In this document: one piece after another, positions 48,659 to 64,000 of the stretch
Layout: every line of letters starts with the position of its first letter
Numbering within the stretch: the stretch's first letter is position 1
From: Bradysia coprophila
Taxonomy: Eukaryota; Arthropoda; Insecta; Diptera; Sciaridae
DNA: 64,000 nucleotides
Direction: 5' to 3'
Assembly: GCF_014529535.1 (NCBI RefSeq)
Contig: NW_023503941.1
Coordinates: 1,212,645 to 1,276,644, forward strand
Notes under the pieces: model-generated
The model's input: the letters and a program-made list of their open reading frames with translations, nothing else
Told to the model about the DNA's origin: nothing
Databases searched by the model: none
Position numbers and translations under genes: made by a program

Positions 48659-48860
48659 CACGGCAGAGTAAAATAAACCAGGCAGGAGCGGTTCATTTTC
48701 GTAACGTCAAATAAGGGACCTAATACACTGGATGAAAATGAACTCAAATGAACACTGACATAAATTGAAAAATTTTATTCGCAAAAAATGTAGGGCTACT
48801 AGATTATTCAGGTCCCTTGTCAAACGTCCACTCCTGCCTGGTTAACTTTACTCTGCCGTG
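48659..48860. mobile_element. 202-bp hAT-like MITE
   Basis: The termini CACGGCAGAGTAAA and TTTACTCTGCCGTG are flanked by a perfect 8-bp duplication GTTACAAC (48651-48658, 48861-48868). Inner arms pair through CCAGGCAGGAG and AGGGACCT. Other copies in this window are the assembly repeats at 35810-36004 and 58004-58205. Confidence 0.85.
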
Positions 48861-49232
48861 GTTACAACACAAAGTCTACTCTATAATTCATTGACATATG
48901 TTTACATCGAATTCTTGATGTGCTGAATTGCTGTATTGGAAAGTTCTCATTGTAGAATGAATATTTTCACAAAGCAGGCGAGAAAATATCTATTTTCTCC
49001 CTTGCTGAAACTTCGGAAGCCTTTGTGGTGAAAAACGTGGGAAATTGCATTTTCTCGGGTGAATTGCTGCCCTCGCTACATTCTGGCTACACACAACACC
49101 CTCTAGAAATACAATTTCCAATTCTTCTTCCCTCGTATTTCGCGTATGTACGTCATTGTGTGTAGGATCAGTGAGTAAAAAATTGTTCTACAGTTTGTTC
49201 ATTTCATTTTTACACAGTTTCTAAAGATTGTC

Positions 49233-49385
49233 GATATGTCAGAGTTTTTAATGTACCCAGTCAATTAAGTTCTTCCCAAATTGCGCAATATTTGAATTCG
49301 CGATAGAAATTTTAAATTTTGCGCCAAAAATTCATAATTTGGGAAGAACTTAATTGACTGGGTACATTTAAAACTCTGACATATC
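49233..49385. mobile_element. 153-bp palindromic MITE
   Basis: GATATGTCAGAGTTTTTAAT at the left pairs with ATTTAAAACTCTGACATATC at the right. The arms continue through GTACCCAGTCAATTAAGTTC and TTCCCAAATT, leaving a loop of about 45 nt. Confidence 0.8.
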
Positions 49386-49390
49386 TAAAA

Positions 49391-49931
49391 CAGAGAGATG
49401 CTAATATGACGGCTGGGACGCCGTTTCGACGGATAGAGGGAATTTGTCCATCATTTCTGAAAAAAATTGAACCGTATGCGACCAGCTGTCAAATTGAAAA
49501 AGACATAACCACAGATTTTTTTTAATACTTCCAGCATCACCAATTTTAATGAAATAAATTGCTAACATGATCCTTGTGGGATCAGAATGAACGTAAGTCC
49601 ATTTATTTTTAAATCAGATTCAGTATTCGTACACAATTTCCGATTTGAAAAAAGCAATTTTGGTGACCAATTTTTGAACGCGTATATCTCAGATAATACG
49701 AAAGTACCTTGCAAATAAAACCCTTTACGTTAATTTTGACACCGATGCAAACGTATTTCCATATTCTGTTTCTCGAATCATCGTAGTCAAAAATTAATTA
49801 TTTTGTAAACAATCGACCAATTTTGGAAAAAGTCAGCCATTTTTGACATTTCATTCGTTATATGAAAAAGGCTGACAAATTCCCTCTATCCGTCGAAACG
49901 GCGTCCCAGCCGTTATCTTAGCATCTCTCTG
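49391..49931. mobile_element. 541-bp hAT-like element
   Basis: CAGAGAGATGCTAA and its near-complement TTAGCATCTCTCTG form the ends of a terminal repeat of about 57 bp that includes GGCTGGGACGCCGTTTCGAC. A perfect 8-bp duplication ATCTAAAA flanks it (49383-49390, 49932-49939). No transposase is present. Confidence 0.85.
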
Positions 49932-50901
49932 ATCTAAAACTGTGTAAAAATGACATGAACAAACTGTATGGGACGAAGGTCGAAAACGACTTTCAAACAT
50001 CAACTGGCGGCGGCAGCGTTAAATGATATATCATAAAATGATCAGAAATACCTGCTGTCCATTTGAAACCATAACGCATATCGGGACATTTTAACTTACA
50101 GTTTTTGACATTTGCTGCATGAAAGCAGTATTTTGTCCCACTGGCAATTATAAATATTTAAATTTTCGGCTGACTTACGGTATTCAACCCTGTCCATAAT
50201 CTCTTTGATTTAAGGTCTATGGATGTGGATTCCTTCTTGACCTGTATATTTTAGTCGAATTCATAATCATCCGTTTTCATTCCATTTTGCCTTCGTGTTC
50301 ATGACAGTTGGCAATTCATGCAATAGAGCAAGCATACTTTTTGAAATAGGACAACTGTCACACCAGCTACACGGAGGCAAAAATGAAAAAGGATGAATTT
50401 CTGCTTGTGAGACTTTGCAACAACAACCATGTTTGGTGAATTTATGTTTAGGGTTTTCACCGTTTTCACAAGAGTTGAGTTGGTTCGTCCTCGGAGTTCA
50501 AAATTGAAAAATTCCTCCAACGCTATATGAAGTTTCTTAATTATTTTTGCGTATCCTAAAATCGCTTTACCGGGTAACGGCCCAAGGTTCTGAAAAAACA
50601 GGTTAAGGCACTTCTGAGTTGATCTTTTGATCACGGTGGCGGTGACACACACATTTTGACAAATAGATGCTCTTAATTGAACACAAACATTACAGATTGT
50701 TTGAAATGTCAACTTGTCAAAATTTGTGTGTCACCGCCTTCGTGAGTGTCTTAACCTGTTCTTTCAACACCTTGTTAACGACCGACATTCACGTGAGATA
50801 AGCCTCTGTCCATTTCCGGTCATTTTATTCCCCAATTACGTCAGTTGCATGTACCCTAAAACATCCATGAATTGGTCTAAGAAGCAAGAAAGGGGTTTGT
50901 T

Positions 50902-52574
50902 CAGGGCCGGATTAGCATTTACAGCGCCCTGGGCAACGAGCCTTGCAGCGCCGCATAAAAAATTTATTAAAGAAATTGTTTCCTACATTGTCAACCAAAT
51001 CAAATAAAATGTTTTCAACATTTCCTCAAGAATATTATTTTCTAAGTAATGTGTAGTTAGAAACGGCGAGCGAGGCGAGGTGGCAAGCTTATGATAACAT
51101 ATAACCATATATGAATGAGAGATATATGATATAACCAGAGTTTTCGTGATTAATTCGCAAAACTTTCCCACAAACAAAAATCAAGTAAAGTTATAAAAAG
51201 GTTTCGCTCGTATTTTTCGGGATTTTAAGTTTGAAGTTTGTAGAATGAATCCGAAACAATTTTTTCTTGAAATTCTTCTTGAAGAACAAATCAAATCAAA
51301 CAAATTTATTTAGCAAATAGCTATTTTCAAATACAAAGTTCCATAATCTAATCACAGACATTGAAAAATGAACACTACAATTCAAATTTACATCACAATT
51401 CTATAGTTTCATTCAGGTGTTCTTTCAATTTACACTCGAATGTCCTCTCATTATTCTCACTTTTCACTTCCCTTGGAAGATCGTTAGAACATGAACGCGT
51501 TGTGAGGAAAAACCAAGAAAAAAACGTGAATTTTTGACACAATATTTGTGATACTGTTACAGTTTCATTATATTGCGAGATTTACTCTACTTGGTAAGGC
51601 AATGCACTGCTCCTAGCATGAACACTACTTTGACAAACGTCGAATTTGGAGGCTTTTGTGATGAGAGCTACCGCTTAAGATTTATTGTATTGTGTGTTTG
51701 AACTCACACAACTAAAACAAGTCACCTATCTTCACGAAAGAAACGCAGTGCCTACTGTGACTCCATCAGCGTCCAAATATTTCTTATGTTCATGCTAGGA
51801 GCAGTGCGTTGGGTAAGGTCATGATTCGGAAAAAACGACTTGCGTTGAAGCAATTTCAAGGATCTAGGACTCGGGATCCCAAAAGTATTGAAGTTTAGGG
51901 CACTCTAGAATGATCCTTTGTCTTCACTCTGAAAGTGTTAGATCTTGAAATTTAGGTAATTGGCCTTGGATTTCGACAAAAAAAATCGCGAATAATGCCA
52001 TGAACAATTTTCAATGGGCGGAAACGGATTTGTTCTGCAGCTTTTCCAGCTGCTTTATTTGTTTCAAACTCCCGTTGTCCGGCGATCATGAGCAGGTTTC
52101 AGCTCATGAGGAATTTACAAAATTTTCGAAAATTCCTAATGAGCTAAAAGCTTTCCATCATCCGACTATCACCGGCGGCTGACGAAAATGAAGCAATGGA
52201 ATGGTTATTGAAAATTATTTATAGTGTCTTCAGCCAGAAGCCTCAAAGTTCAACTTTTCTAAAGCAGGACCATCATAAAAACGCTTTAAATAACCAAATA
52301 CGAACAGCCTTGGGTTAGTCGATGTGCGTGTATTATTCAAAAATATCAAGTTAGATGTATATATGCATTTCTTGTAGCTCACATTTACCCCAAGAATGTA
52401 ATGTACAGACGCAAGCGAAGCGAGCGCGAATTTTTTTTAATCGACGTTGATTTGTGCATGACTTATGTTGAACGTGAAATGATTACATTGTCGAGAAAAT
52501 TTAATTTCTAAGCGCCCCTATTTTCCCAGCGCCCTGGGCCGGGTTCACTTTGCCCATGGGTTAATCCGGCTCTG
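50902..52574. mobile_element. non-autonomous hAT-like element, 1.67 kb
   Basis: It starts CAGGGCCGGATTAGC and ends TTAATCCGGCTCTG. GGTTTGTT precedes it (50894-50901) and recurs two bases after its end (52577-52584), a probable 8-bp duplication. AGCGCCCTGGGC strings occur just inside both ends. Open frames on both strands (for example 50714-51007, 52000-52182) show no transposase motif. The right flank is the inverted Sik2 exon 1 region, so the element belongs to the sequence just upstream of Sik2. Confidence 0.75.
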
Positions 52575-54677
<2,103 letters not shown>

Positions 54678-54679
<2 letters not shown>

Positions 54680-54692
54680 CTCTCTTCTTTTT
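54678..54692. other. adapter-like junction string
   Basis: ATCTCTCTTCTTTTT lies exactly where the Sik2-derived copy stops matching (after GAAAACTA) and before the right arm begins. It agrees with the start of the SMRTbell adapter (ATCTCTCTCTTTTCC as I remember it) except for about one insertion and one or two mismatches. Confidence 0.5.
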
Positions 54693-57600
54693 CGGATGAT
54701 GGAAAGCTTTTAGCTCATTAGGAATTTTCGAAAATTTTGTAAATTCCTCATGAGCTGAAACCTGCTCATGATCGCCGGACAACGGGAGTTTGAAACAAAT
54801 AAAGCAGCTGGAAAAGCTGCAGAACAAATCCGTTTCCGCCCATTGAAAATTGTTCATGGCATTATTCGCGATTTTTTTTGTCGAAATCCAAGGCCAATTA
54901 CCTAAATTTCAAGATCTAACACTTTCAGAGTGAAGACAAAGGATCATTCTAGAGTGCCCTAAACTTCAATACTTTTGGGATCCCGAGTCCTAGATCCTTG
55001 AAATTGCTTCAACGCAAGTCGTTTTTTCCGAATCATGACCTTACCCAACGCACTGCTCCTAGCATGAACATAAGAAATATTTGGACGCTGATGGAGTCAC
55101 AGTAGGCACTGCGTTTCTTTCGTGAAGATAGGTGACTTGTTTTAGTTGTGTGAGTTCAAACACACAATACAATAAATCTTAAGCGGTAGCTCTCATCACA
55201 AAAGCCTCCAAATTCGACGTTTGTCAAAGTAGTGTTCATGCTAGGAGCAGTGCATTGCCTTACCAAGTAGAGTAAATCTCGCAATATAATGAAACTGTAA
55301 CAGTATCACAAATATTGTGTCAAAAATTCACGTTTTTTTCTTGGTTTTTCCTCACAACGCGTTCATGTTCTAACGATCTTCCAAGGGAAGTGAAAAGTGA
55401 GAATAATGAGAGGACATTCGAGTGTAAATTGAAAGAACACCTGAATGAAACTATAGAATTGTGATGTAAATTTGAATTGTAGTGTTCATTTTTCAATGTC
55501 TGTGATTAGATTATGGAACTTTGTATTTGAAAATAGCTATTTGCTAAATAAATTTGTTTGATTTGATTTGTTCTTCAAGAAGAATTTCAAGAAAAAATTG
55601 TTTCGGATTCATTCTACAAACTTCAAACTTAAAATCCCGAAAAATACGAGCGAAACCTTTTTATAACTTTACTTGATTTTTGTTTGTGGGAAAGTTTTGC
55701 GAATTAATCACGAAAACTCTGGTTATATCATATATCTCTCATTCATATATGGTTATATGTTATCATAAGCTTGCCACCTCGCCTCGCTCGCCCGTTTCTA
55801 ACTACACATTACTTAGAAAATAATATTCTTGAGGAAATGTTGAAAACATTTTATTTGATTTGGTTGACAATGTAGGAAACAATTTCTTTAATAAATTTTT
55901 TATGCGGCGCTGCAAGGCTCGTTGCCCAGGGCGCTGTAAATGCTAATCCGGCCCTGAACAAACCCTTTCTTGCTTCTTAGACCAATTCATGGATGTTTTA
56001 GGGTACATGCAACTGACGTAATTGGGGAATAAAATGACCGGAAATGGACAGAGGCTTATCTCACGTGAATGTCGGTCGTTAACAAGGTGTTGAAAGAACA
56101 GGTTAAGACACTCACGAAGGCGGTGACACACAAATTTTGACAAGTTGACATTTCAAACAATCTGTAATGTTTGTGTTCAATTAAGAGCATCTATTTGTCA
56201 AAATGTGTGTGTCACCGCCACCGTGATCAAAAGATCAACTCAGAAGTGCCTTAACCTGTTTTTTCAGAACTTGGGCCGTTACCCGGTAAAGCGATTTTAG
56301 GATACGCCAAAAATAATTAAGAAACTTCATATAGCGTTGGAGGAATTTTTCAATTTTGAACTCCGAGGACGAACCAACTCAACTCTTGTGAAAACGGTGA
56401 AAACCCTAAACATAAATTCACCAAACATGGTTGTTGTTGCAAAGTCTCACAAGCAGAAATTCATCCTTTTTCATTTTTGCCTCCGTGTAGCTGGTGTGAC
56501 AGTTGTCCTATTTTCAAAAAGTATGCTTGCTCTATTGCATGAATTGCCAACTGTCATGAACACGAAGGCAAAATGGAATGAAAACGGATGATTATGAATT
56601 CGACTAAAATATAACAGGTCAAGAAGGAATCCACATCCATAGACCTTAAATCAAAGAGATTATGGACAGGGTTGAATACCGTAAGTCAGCCGAAAATTTA
56701 AATATTTATAATTGCCAGTGGACAAAATACTGCTTTCATGCAGCAAATGGTCAAAAACTGTAAGTTAAAATGTCCCGATATGCGTTATGGTTTCAAATGG
56801 ACAGCAGGTATTTCTGATCATTTTTATGATATATCATTTACGCTGGCCGCCCAGTTGATGTTTGAAAGTCGTTTTCGACCTTCGTCCCATACAGTTTGTT
56901 CATTGTCATTTTTACACAGTTTTAGATTCAGAGAGATGCTAAGATAACGGCTGGGACGCCGTTTCGACGGATAGAGGGAATTTTGTCAGCCTTTTTCATA
57001 TAACGAATGAAATGTCAAAAATGGCTGACTTTTTCCAAAATTGGTCGATTGTTTACAAAATAATTAATTTTTGACTACGATGATTCGAGAAACAGAATAT
57101 GGAAATACGTTTGCATCGGTGTCAAAATTAACGTAAAGGGTTTTATTTGCAAGGTACTTTCGTATTATCTGAGATATACGCGTTCAAAAATTGGTCACCA
57201 AAATTGCTTTTTTCAAATCGGAAATTGTGTACGAATACTGAATCTGATTTAAAAATAAATGGACTTACGTTCATTCTGATCCCACAAGGATCATGTTAGC
57301 AATTTATTTCATTAAAATTGGTGATGCTGGAAGTATTAAAAAAAATCTGTGGTTATGTCTTTTTCAATTTGACAGCTGGTCGCATACGGTTCAATTTTTT
57401 TCAGAAATGATGGACAAATTCCCTCTATCCGTCCGAAACGGCGTCCCAGCCGTCATATTAGCATCTCTCTGTTTTTAGATATGTCAGAGTTTTAAATGTA
57501 CCCAGTCAATTAAGTTCTTCCCAAATTATGAATTTTTGGCGCAAAATTTAAAAATTTCTATCGCGAATTCAAATATTGCGCAATTTGGGAAGAACTTAAT

Positions 57601-60600
57601 TGACTGGGTACATTAAAAACTCTGACATATCGACAATCTTTAGAAACTGTGTAAAAATGAAATGAACAAACTGTAGAACAATTTTTTACTCACTGATCCT
57701 ACACACAATGACGTACATACGCGAAATACGAGGGAAGAAGAATTGGAAATTGTATTTCTAGAGGGTGTTGTGTGTAGCCAGAATGTAGCGAGGGCAGCAA
57801 TTCACCCGAGAAAATGCAATTTCCCACGTTTTTCACCACAAAGGCTTCCGAAGTTTCAGCAAGGGAGAAAATAGATATTTTCTCGCCTGCTTTGTGAAAA
57901 TATTCATTCTACAATGAGAACTTTCCAATACAGCAATTCAGCACATCAAGAATTCGATGTAAACATATGTCAATGAATTATAGAGTAGACTTTGTGTTGT
58001 AACCACGGCAGAGTAAAGTTAACCAGGCAGGAGTGGACGTTTGACAAGGGACCTGAATAATCTAGTAGCCCTACATTTTTTGGCGAATAAAATTTTTCAA
58101 TTTATGTCAGTGTTCATTTGAGTTCATTTTCATCCAGTGTATTAGGTCCCTTATTTGACGTTACGAAAATGAACCGCTCCTGCCTGGTTTATTTTACTCT
58201 GCCGTGGTTGTAACGCAAATTCATCATTTCGCTGTAAAATTTGGCAGAGAAACCACAATACACAAATTTACTGTTACATGGTTTATTCATTCATTAAAAG
58301 ATGGAACAAAAGATCTTTAAAAATCTCAACGAATGCGCGCCCATCCTATTTTCCTTCAAACTCACCAAAACCTTCGTCCACTTGACCACATCAATTCATT
58401 GATTATTACGATGTTCTGTCACTATAATTTCTTTTGTATGTATTGGTGTATAGCATAAATATTTTCAATGATGAAAGAACATACAACCATATTTATACAC
58501 TTGAGGATGCACATCCATTGATACATTAAATCCATTGACGTCAAATCTCATCGTCATATTGAATGAAACACAGACACTGTTACAGAATTTTTATAATTTG
58601 GGATATCGTGAATGTAGTAGTTACGTGAGAAAATTCATTCAATGGATAAATCGAATCAATCATATCAATATGCGGTGTAATAAGTAGGTTAGTTAGGTTA
58701 TTTGACTTTCTTTCAATTTTTTTTTTTAAATTGATAGTTTTTCCCGTAAATTGCAACGTGCGCCTATATCACATTCTTATTAGACTTCATTCTAAAGGAA
58801 CCGTCTGATTCTTTTCTATGCTATTTGATTCGCGTAGTGGGTTTGGTTGAGGGATCTGCATAGTCCTATCAAATGACAAAGATACGTTTCAGGTAAAAAA
58901 GGAACACAGAACGTTGTTTCTCCAAATAAATAACATTACATTCGTGCAGCAGGTGACTGGTAGAGACAAAAAAAGGTAGCAACAAACTACAAATCTATTC
59001 CTCACAAACTGGAACAACACAATAAAGCATAACATTTGGTTTTAAAAAAAAGGGCGATTTCATTTCTATGTTACAGGTTGCGCCAACAAAAAACTGTTTG
59101 TTATTTATGTTGCTGATAAATGATATTGGGAACGGTTTACAAAATAGATCAAAATCATGACGACTTTTTTCCGAGACGAAACGTTGTTTTGAAATGTGTT
59201 TTATTCTTTGAATGCCAGCGCGCGGTGATGATAGTCATCACCACATAACTGTGGATAAAAAGATGAAATGTAGATTTTTCGTGTGAATTTGGTTGATTCG
59301 AGGCTTAGCCGAATTTTGGACTTATTACACTCACGGAATTTTGAAAACCGACACATTTTCTGTTTCGTGGTTTACTGGTTTTTTGTGAACTTTGCATGTA
59401 CTTTTATATGGAGAAATCAGAAACTCAAGTAAAACACAGAAACAGAAAACGTCTTGGTTTTCAAAATTCCGTGTGTGTATGTGACTAAAATTCTTCGCAG
59501 ATGTCTAAATAATTCGCAGAGCACTGTTGATGGTAATCAAGCAAAAAAGTGATAGGGACGATGTGGAAGGCACATAAGTTCGAATCTTTCATCACGAGCG
59601 CGGTAATTGGGCGACATTCATTCACACTCCACGTACAGATCGCATGGATTTAACGAAAAAATTGAAGAAAAAAAAAGTCGCGATGCGTTCCACATTTACT
59701 GTGACGAGTACAAATGTGTAACGTAGCAGTATGTAATTACAACTAGGTCCCACCTTTTGGGTGGGTCAGGTCCCTTGACTGACAATTTTTGCAATGTAAT
59801 TTTGATCAGCTTATTTTCCATTCTTAAACTTTCTAAGCATCTTTAATCACTATCACCGATACAATAATTTATTTTTTGATATGCTATAAACTAACTTCAA
59901 TATGTGATGAGCTGTCAAAGAGTAAACATCTCTGCCAAAACAAAGGTATACTTCAGTCGATGATTGGCTGTCAAAGAGTAAACATCTCGGCCTAAACAAT
60001 GGTACACTTCAGTCCATGATTGGCTGTCAAAGAGTAAACATCTCTGCCAAAACAATGGTACACTTCAGTCGATGATTGGCTGTCAAAGAGTGAACATCTC
60101 TGCCAGAACAATGGTATACTTCAGTCGATGATTGGCTGTCAAAGAGTAAACATCTCTGCCAAAACAATGGTATACTTCAGTCGATGATCGGCTGTCAAAG
60201 AGTAAACATCTCTGCCAGAACAATGGTATACTTCAGTCGATGATTGGTTGTCAAAGAGTAAACTTCTCGGCCTAAACAATGACATACTTTAGTTGGTGAT
60301 TGGCTGTCAAAGAGTAAACATCTCGGCCTAAACAATGACATACTTTAGTCGATGATTGGCTGTCAAAGAGTAAACATCTCTGCCAGAACAATGGTATACT
60401 TCAGTCGATGATTGGCTGTCAAAGAGTAAACATCTCGGCCTAAACAATGACATGCTTTAGTCGATGATTGGCTGTCAAAGAGTAAACATCTCTGCCAGAA
60501 CAATGGTATACTTCAGTCCATGATTGGTTGTCAAAGAGTAAACTTCTCGGCCTAAACAATGGTACACTTCAGTCCATGATTGGCTGTCAAATAGTAAACA

Positions 60601-63600
60601 TCTCGGCCTAAACAATGAGACACTTCAGTCGATGATTGGCTGTCAAAGAGTAAACATCTCTGCCAAAACAATGGTACACTTCAGTCCATGATTGGCTGTC
60701 AAATAGTAAACATCTCTGCCAAAACAATGGTATACTTCAGTCGATGATTGACTGTCAAAGAGTAAACATCTCGGCCAGAACAATGGTACACTTCAGTCGA
60801 TGATTGGCTGTCAAAGAGTAAACATCTCGGCCTAAACAATGACATACTTTAGTCGATGATTGGCTGTCAAAGAGTAAACATCTCTGCCAGAACAATGGTA
60901 TACTTCAGTCGATGATTGGCTGTCAAAGAGTAAACATCTCTGCCAGAACAATGGTATACTTCAGTCGATGATTGGCTGTCAAAGAGTAAACATCTCGGCC
61001 TAAACAATGACATGCTTTAGTCGATGATTGGCTGTCAAAGAGTAAACATCTCTGCCAGAACAATGGTATACTTCAGTCCATGATTGGTTGTCAAAGAGTA
61101 AACTTCTCGGCCTAAACAATGGTACACTTCAGTCCATGATTGGCTGTCAAATAGTAAACATCTCGGCCTAAACAATGACATACTTTAGTCGATGATTGGC
61201 TGTCAAAGAGTAAACATCTCTGCCAGAACAATGGTATACTTCAGTCGATGATTGGCTGTCAAAGAGTAAACATCTCTGCCAGAACAATGGTATACTTCAG
61301 TCGATGATTGGCTGTCAAAGAGTAAACATCTCGGCCTAAACAATGACATGCTTTAGTCGATGATTGGCTGTCAAAGAGTAAACATCTCTGCCAGAACAAT
61401 GGTATACTTCAGTCCATGATTGGTTGTCAAAGAGTAAACTTCTCGGCCTAAACAATGGTACACTTCAGTCCATGATTGGCTGTCAAATAGTAAACATCTC
61501 GGCCTAAACAATGAGACACTTCAGTCGATGATTGGCTGTCAAAGAGTAAACATCTCTGCCAAAACAATGGTACACTTCAGTCCATGATTGGCTGTCAAAT
61601 AGTAAACATCTCTGCCAAAACAATGGTATACTTCAGTCGATGATTGACTGTCAAAGAGTAAACATCTCGGCCAGAACAATGGTACACTTCAGTCGATGAT
61701 TGGCTGTCAAAGAGTAAACATCTCGGCCTAAACAATGGTACACTTCAGTCCATGATTGGCTGTCAAAGAGTAAACATCTCTGCCAAAACAATGGTACACT
61801 TCAGTCGATGATTGGCTGTCAAAGAGTGAACATCTCTGCCAGAACAATGGTATACTTCAGTCGATGATTGGCTGTCAAAGAATGAACATCTCTGCCAAAA
61901 GAATGGTACACTTCAGTCCATGATTGGCTGTCAAATAGTAAACATCTCTGCCAAAACAATGGTACACTTCAGTCGATGATTGGCTGTCAAAGAGTGAACA
62001 TCTCTGCCAGAACAATGGTATACTTCAGTCGATGATTGGCTGTCAAAGAATGAACATCTCTGCCAAAACAATGGTACACTTCAGTCGATGATTGGCTGTC
62101 AAAGAGTAAACATCTCGGCCTAAACAATGGTACAATTCAGTCCATGATTGGCTGTCAAAGAGTAAACATCTCTGCCAAAACAATGGTACACTTCAGTCGA
62201 TGATTGGCTGTCAAAGAGTGAACATCTCTGCCAGAACAATGGTATACTTCAGTCGATGATTGGCTGTCAAAGAATGAACATCTCTGCCAAAACAACAGTA
62301 CACTTCAGTCGATGATTGGCTGTCAAAGAGTAAACATCTCTGCCAAAACAATGGTACACTTCAGTTCATGATTGGCTGTCAAAGAATGAACATCTCTGCC
62401 AAAACAATAGTACACTTCAGTCGATGATTGGCTGTCAAAGAGTAAACATCTCAGCCTAAACAATGACATGCTTTAGTCGGTGATTGACTGTCAAAGAGTA
62501 AACATCTCGGCCAGAACAATGGTACACTTCAGTCGATGATTGGCTGTCAAAGAGTAAACATCTCGGCCTAAACAATGGTACACTTCAGTCCATGATTGGC
62601 TGTCAAAGAGTAAACATCTCTGCCAGAACAATGGTATACTTCAGTCGATGATTGGCTGTCAAAGAGTAAACATCTCGGCGTAAACAATGGTACACTTCAG
62701 TCCATGATTGGCTGTCAAAGAGTAAACATCTCTGCCAAAACAATGGTACACTTCAGTCGATGATTGGCTGTCAAAGAGTAAACATATCTGCCAGAACAAT
62801 GGTATACTTCAGTCGATGATTGGTTGTCAAAGACTAAACATCTCGGCCTAAACAATGACATATTTTAGTTGGAGATTGGCTGTCAAAGAGTAAACATATC
62901 GGCCTAAACAATGGTACACTTCAGTCCATGATTGGCTGTCAAAGAGTAAACATCTCTGCCAGAACAATGGTATATTTCAGTCGATGATTGGCTGTCAAAG
63001 AGTAAACATATCGGCCTAAACAATGGTACACTTCAGTCCATGATTGGCTGTCAAAGAGTAAACATCTCTGCCAGAACAATGGTATATTTCAGTCGATGAT
63101 TGGCTGTCAAAGAGTAAACATCTCGGCCTAAACAATGGTACACTTCAGTCCATGATTGGCTGTCAAAGAGTAAACATCTCTGCCAAAACAATGGTACACT
63201 ATAGTCGATGATTGGCTGTTAAAGAGTGAACATCTCTGCCAGAACAATGGTATATTTCAGTCGATTATTGGCTGTCAAAGAGTAAACATCTCGGCCTAAA
63301 CAATGGTACACTTCAGTCCATGATTGGCTGTCAAAGAGTAAACATCTCTGCCAAAACAATGGTACACTTCAGTCGATGATTGGCTGTCAAAGAGCAAACA
63401 TCTCTGCCAGAACAATGGTATACTTCAGTCGATGATTGGCTGTCAAAGAATGAACATCTCTGCCAAAAGAATGGTATACTTCAGTCGATGATTGGCTGTC
63501 AAAGAGTAAACATCTCGGCCTAAACAATGACATGCTTCAGTCGATGATTGGCTGTCAAAGGGTAAACCAATCAAAGCAAAGCTGTTTTTGTTATCCGAAG

Positions 63601-64000
63601 AGGCACTCATGTATAATAAGGACACAGAAGAGAATTGTTGAGCTGTGTGGTATGTTTGGTTGTGCTGATATTGTTTGCTATGTTAGTAGATATTTGTTGT
63701 GTGCATACTTGTATTGCGCTCAAGGTTTTAATGTCGGTTGCTTGAATGACAGCAATATCAACTAATGCGGCTAAATAGCACGTTTCACATGCTATTTAAC
63801 GGTCCCAAGCCCGTGAAAACGCAGAGGGGTAGAATAGGGTATTAGTATGGTTTTTTTTTAAATTATTCATAACTTAATTTAGTAGATAGTACATCACGTT
63901 AGGTAAATTGTCACTCATCGATGTGTAACAGCTAATTTTGCAAAGAAATTTGATTCTAATGCGAATTTTCCACTGGCAAGATAGGTGTCCTTACTTGATC
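54693..64000 (-). repeat. right arm of the 9.3-kb inverted repeat
   Basis: Reverse complement of 42,862-52,164, differing by sparse one-base indels (extra C near 55,792, 56,307 and 57,433; extra T near 56,903). It contains mirror copies of the left-arm features: nested repeats (about 56,880-57,680), hAT-like element 56929-57471, MITE 58004-58205, MITE about 59,332-59,474 and the satellite. It runs off the window end. No gene is supported in it. Confidence 0.9.
59909..63558 (-). repeat. 56-bp satellite array, mirror copy
   Basis: The same units and variant order as 43,304-46,956, read on the opposite strand, about 65 units. The conserved variant order along the whole array argues for one locus represented twice rather than two independently evolving arrays. 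Confidence 0.95.

Larger units (their letters stand above)
49185..49980. repeat. three inverted repeats nested or stacked in one locus
   Basis: The outer pair is ACAGTTTGTTCAT...TTTTTACACAGTTT against AAACTGTGTAAAAATGACAT...AACAAACTGT. Inside lie a 153-bp palindrome (49233-49385) and a 541-bp hAT-like element (49391-49931). The order suggests successive insertions. Mirror and noisy copies occur at about 56,880-57,680 and 36,322-37,083. Confidence 0.7.
42862..52164 (+). repeat. left arm of a 9.3-kb inverted repeat
   Basis: Nearly identical in reverse complement to 54,693-64,000. Only scattered one-base indels were noticed by eye (for example near 49,430, 50,555, 51,065). It contains unique-looking sequence (43,010-43,300), the 56-bp satellite, a 6-kb block with MITEs and most of a hAT-like element. 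The stretches 43,010-43,300, 46,957-48,658, 48,869-49,180 and 49,985-50,900 hold no gene that I can support. Confidence 0.9.

Noticed and set aside
50299..50712. 137-codon minus-strand frame as a gene
   Set aside because: It is broken in the mirror arm by a one-base difference, has no recognisable domain, and its composition looks like random AT-rich sequence.

Overview
The window is eukaryotic and most likely from an insect, probably a lower dipteran. The base composition is AT-rich, introns are GT-AG with several very short ones (60-79 nt), the main gene is closest to insect SIK2, and small inverted-repeat transposons are very dense. The species cannot be fixed from the sequence alone.

Two protein-coding host genes can be supported. 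(1) On the minus strand, a complete salt-inducible kinase gene (SIK2-like, Sik2) runs from a start codon at 34237 to a stop ending at 8826. It has ten coding exons that join in frame to 1272 codons. The kinase and UBA domains lie in exons 1-4. Exons 5-9 carry several R-x-x-S/T sites of the kind 14-3-3 proteins bind, and exon 10 codes for a long Ser-rich tail. (2) On the plus strand at 4328-4938 there is a small unrecognised gene of three phase-0 exons. It codes for a 127-residue membrane protein and has a poly(A) signal 22 nt after the stop.

The rest of 1-34,827 is intergenic or intronic DNA full of non-autonomous transposons. At least four elements in the whole window look hAT-like, with 8-bp target duplications. 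A TA-flanked fold-back family (GGGCGTATCG termini) has one full copy at 6825-8131, a second that fills intron 2 of the kinase, and partial copies at about 5.1 and 32.2 kb. A 1.8-kb fold-back at 18677-20472 encloses two matched TATA/initiator modules and a 23-bp palindromic tandem repeat. Two non-LTR retrotransposon fragments meet head to head at 24.7-26.6 kb.

From 34,828 to 64,000 the window is highly redundant and should not be read as a simple chromosome map. A single N at 34,828 is followed by a 13-base match to the end of the PacBio SMRTbell adapter. About 8 kb of sequence with many single-base deletions then repeats segments found in cleaner form elsewhere in the window. A near-perfect inverted repeat with 9.3-kb arms (42,862-52,164 and 54,693-64,000) surrounds a second, inverted copy of kinase exon 1, and another adapter-like string sits at its inner junction (54,678). 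Both arms carry a 3.65-kb array of a 56-bp satellite, about 65 units each, with 6-unit and 16-unit higher-order duplications. The simplest reading is that one roughly 10-kb locus upstream of Sik2 exon 1 has been placed about three times by gap filling or misassembly. A real palindrome cannot be excluded without reads.
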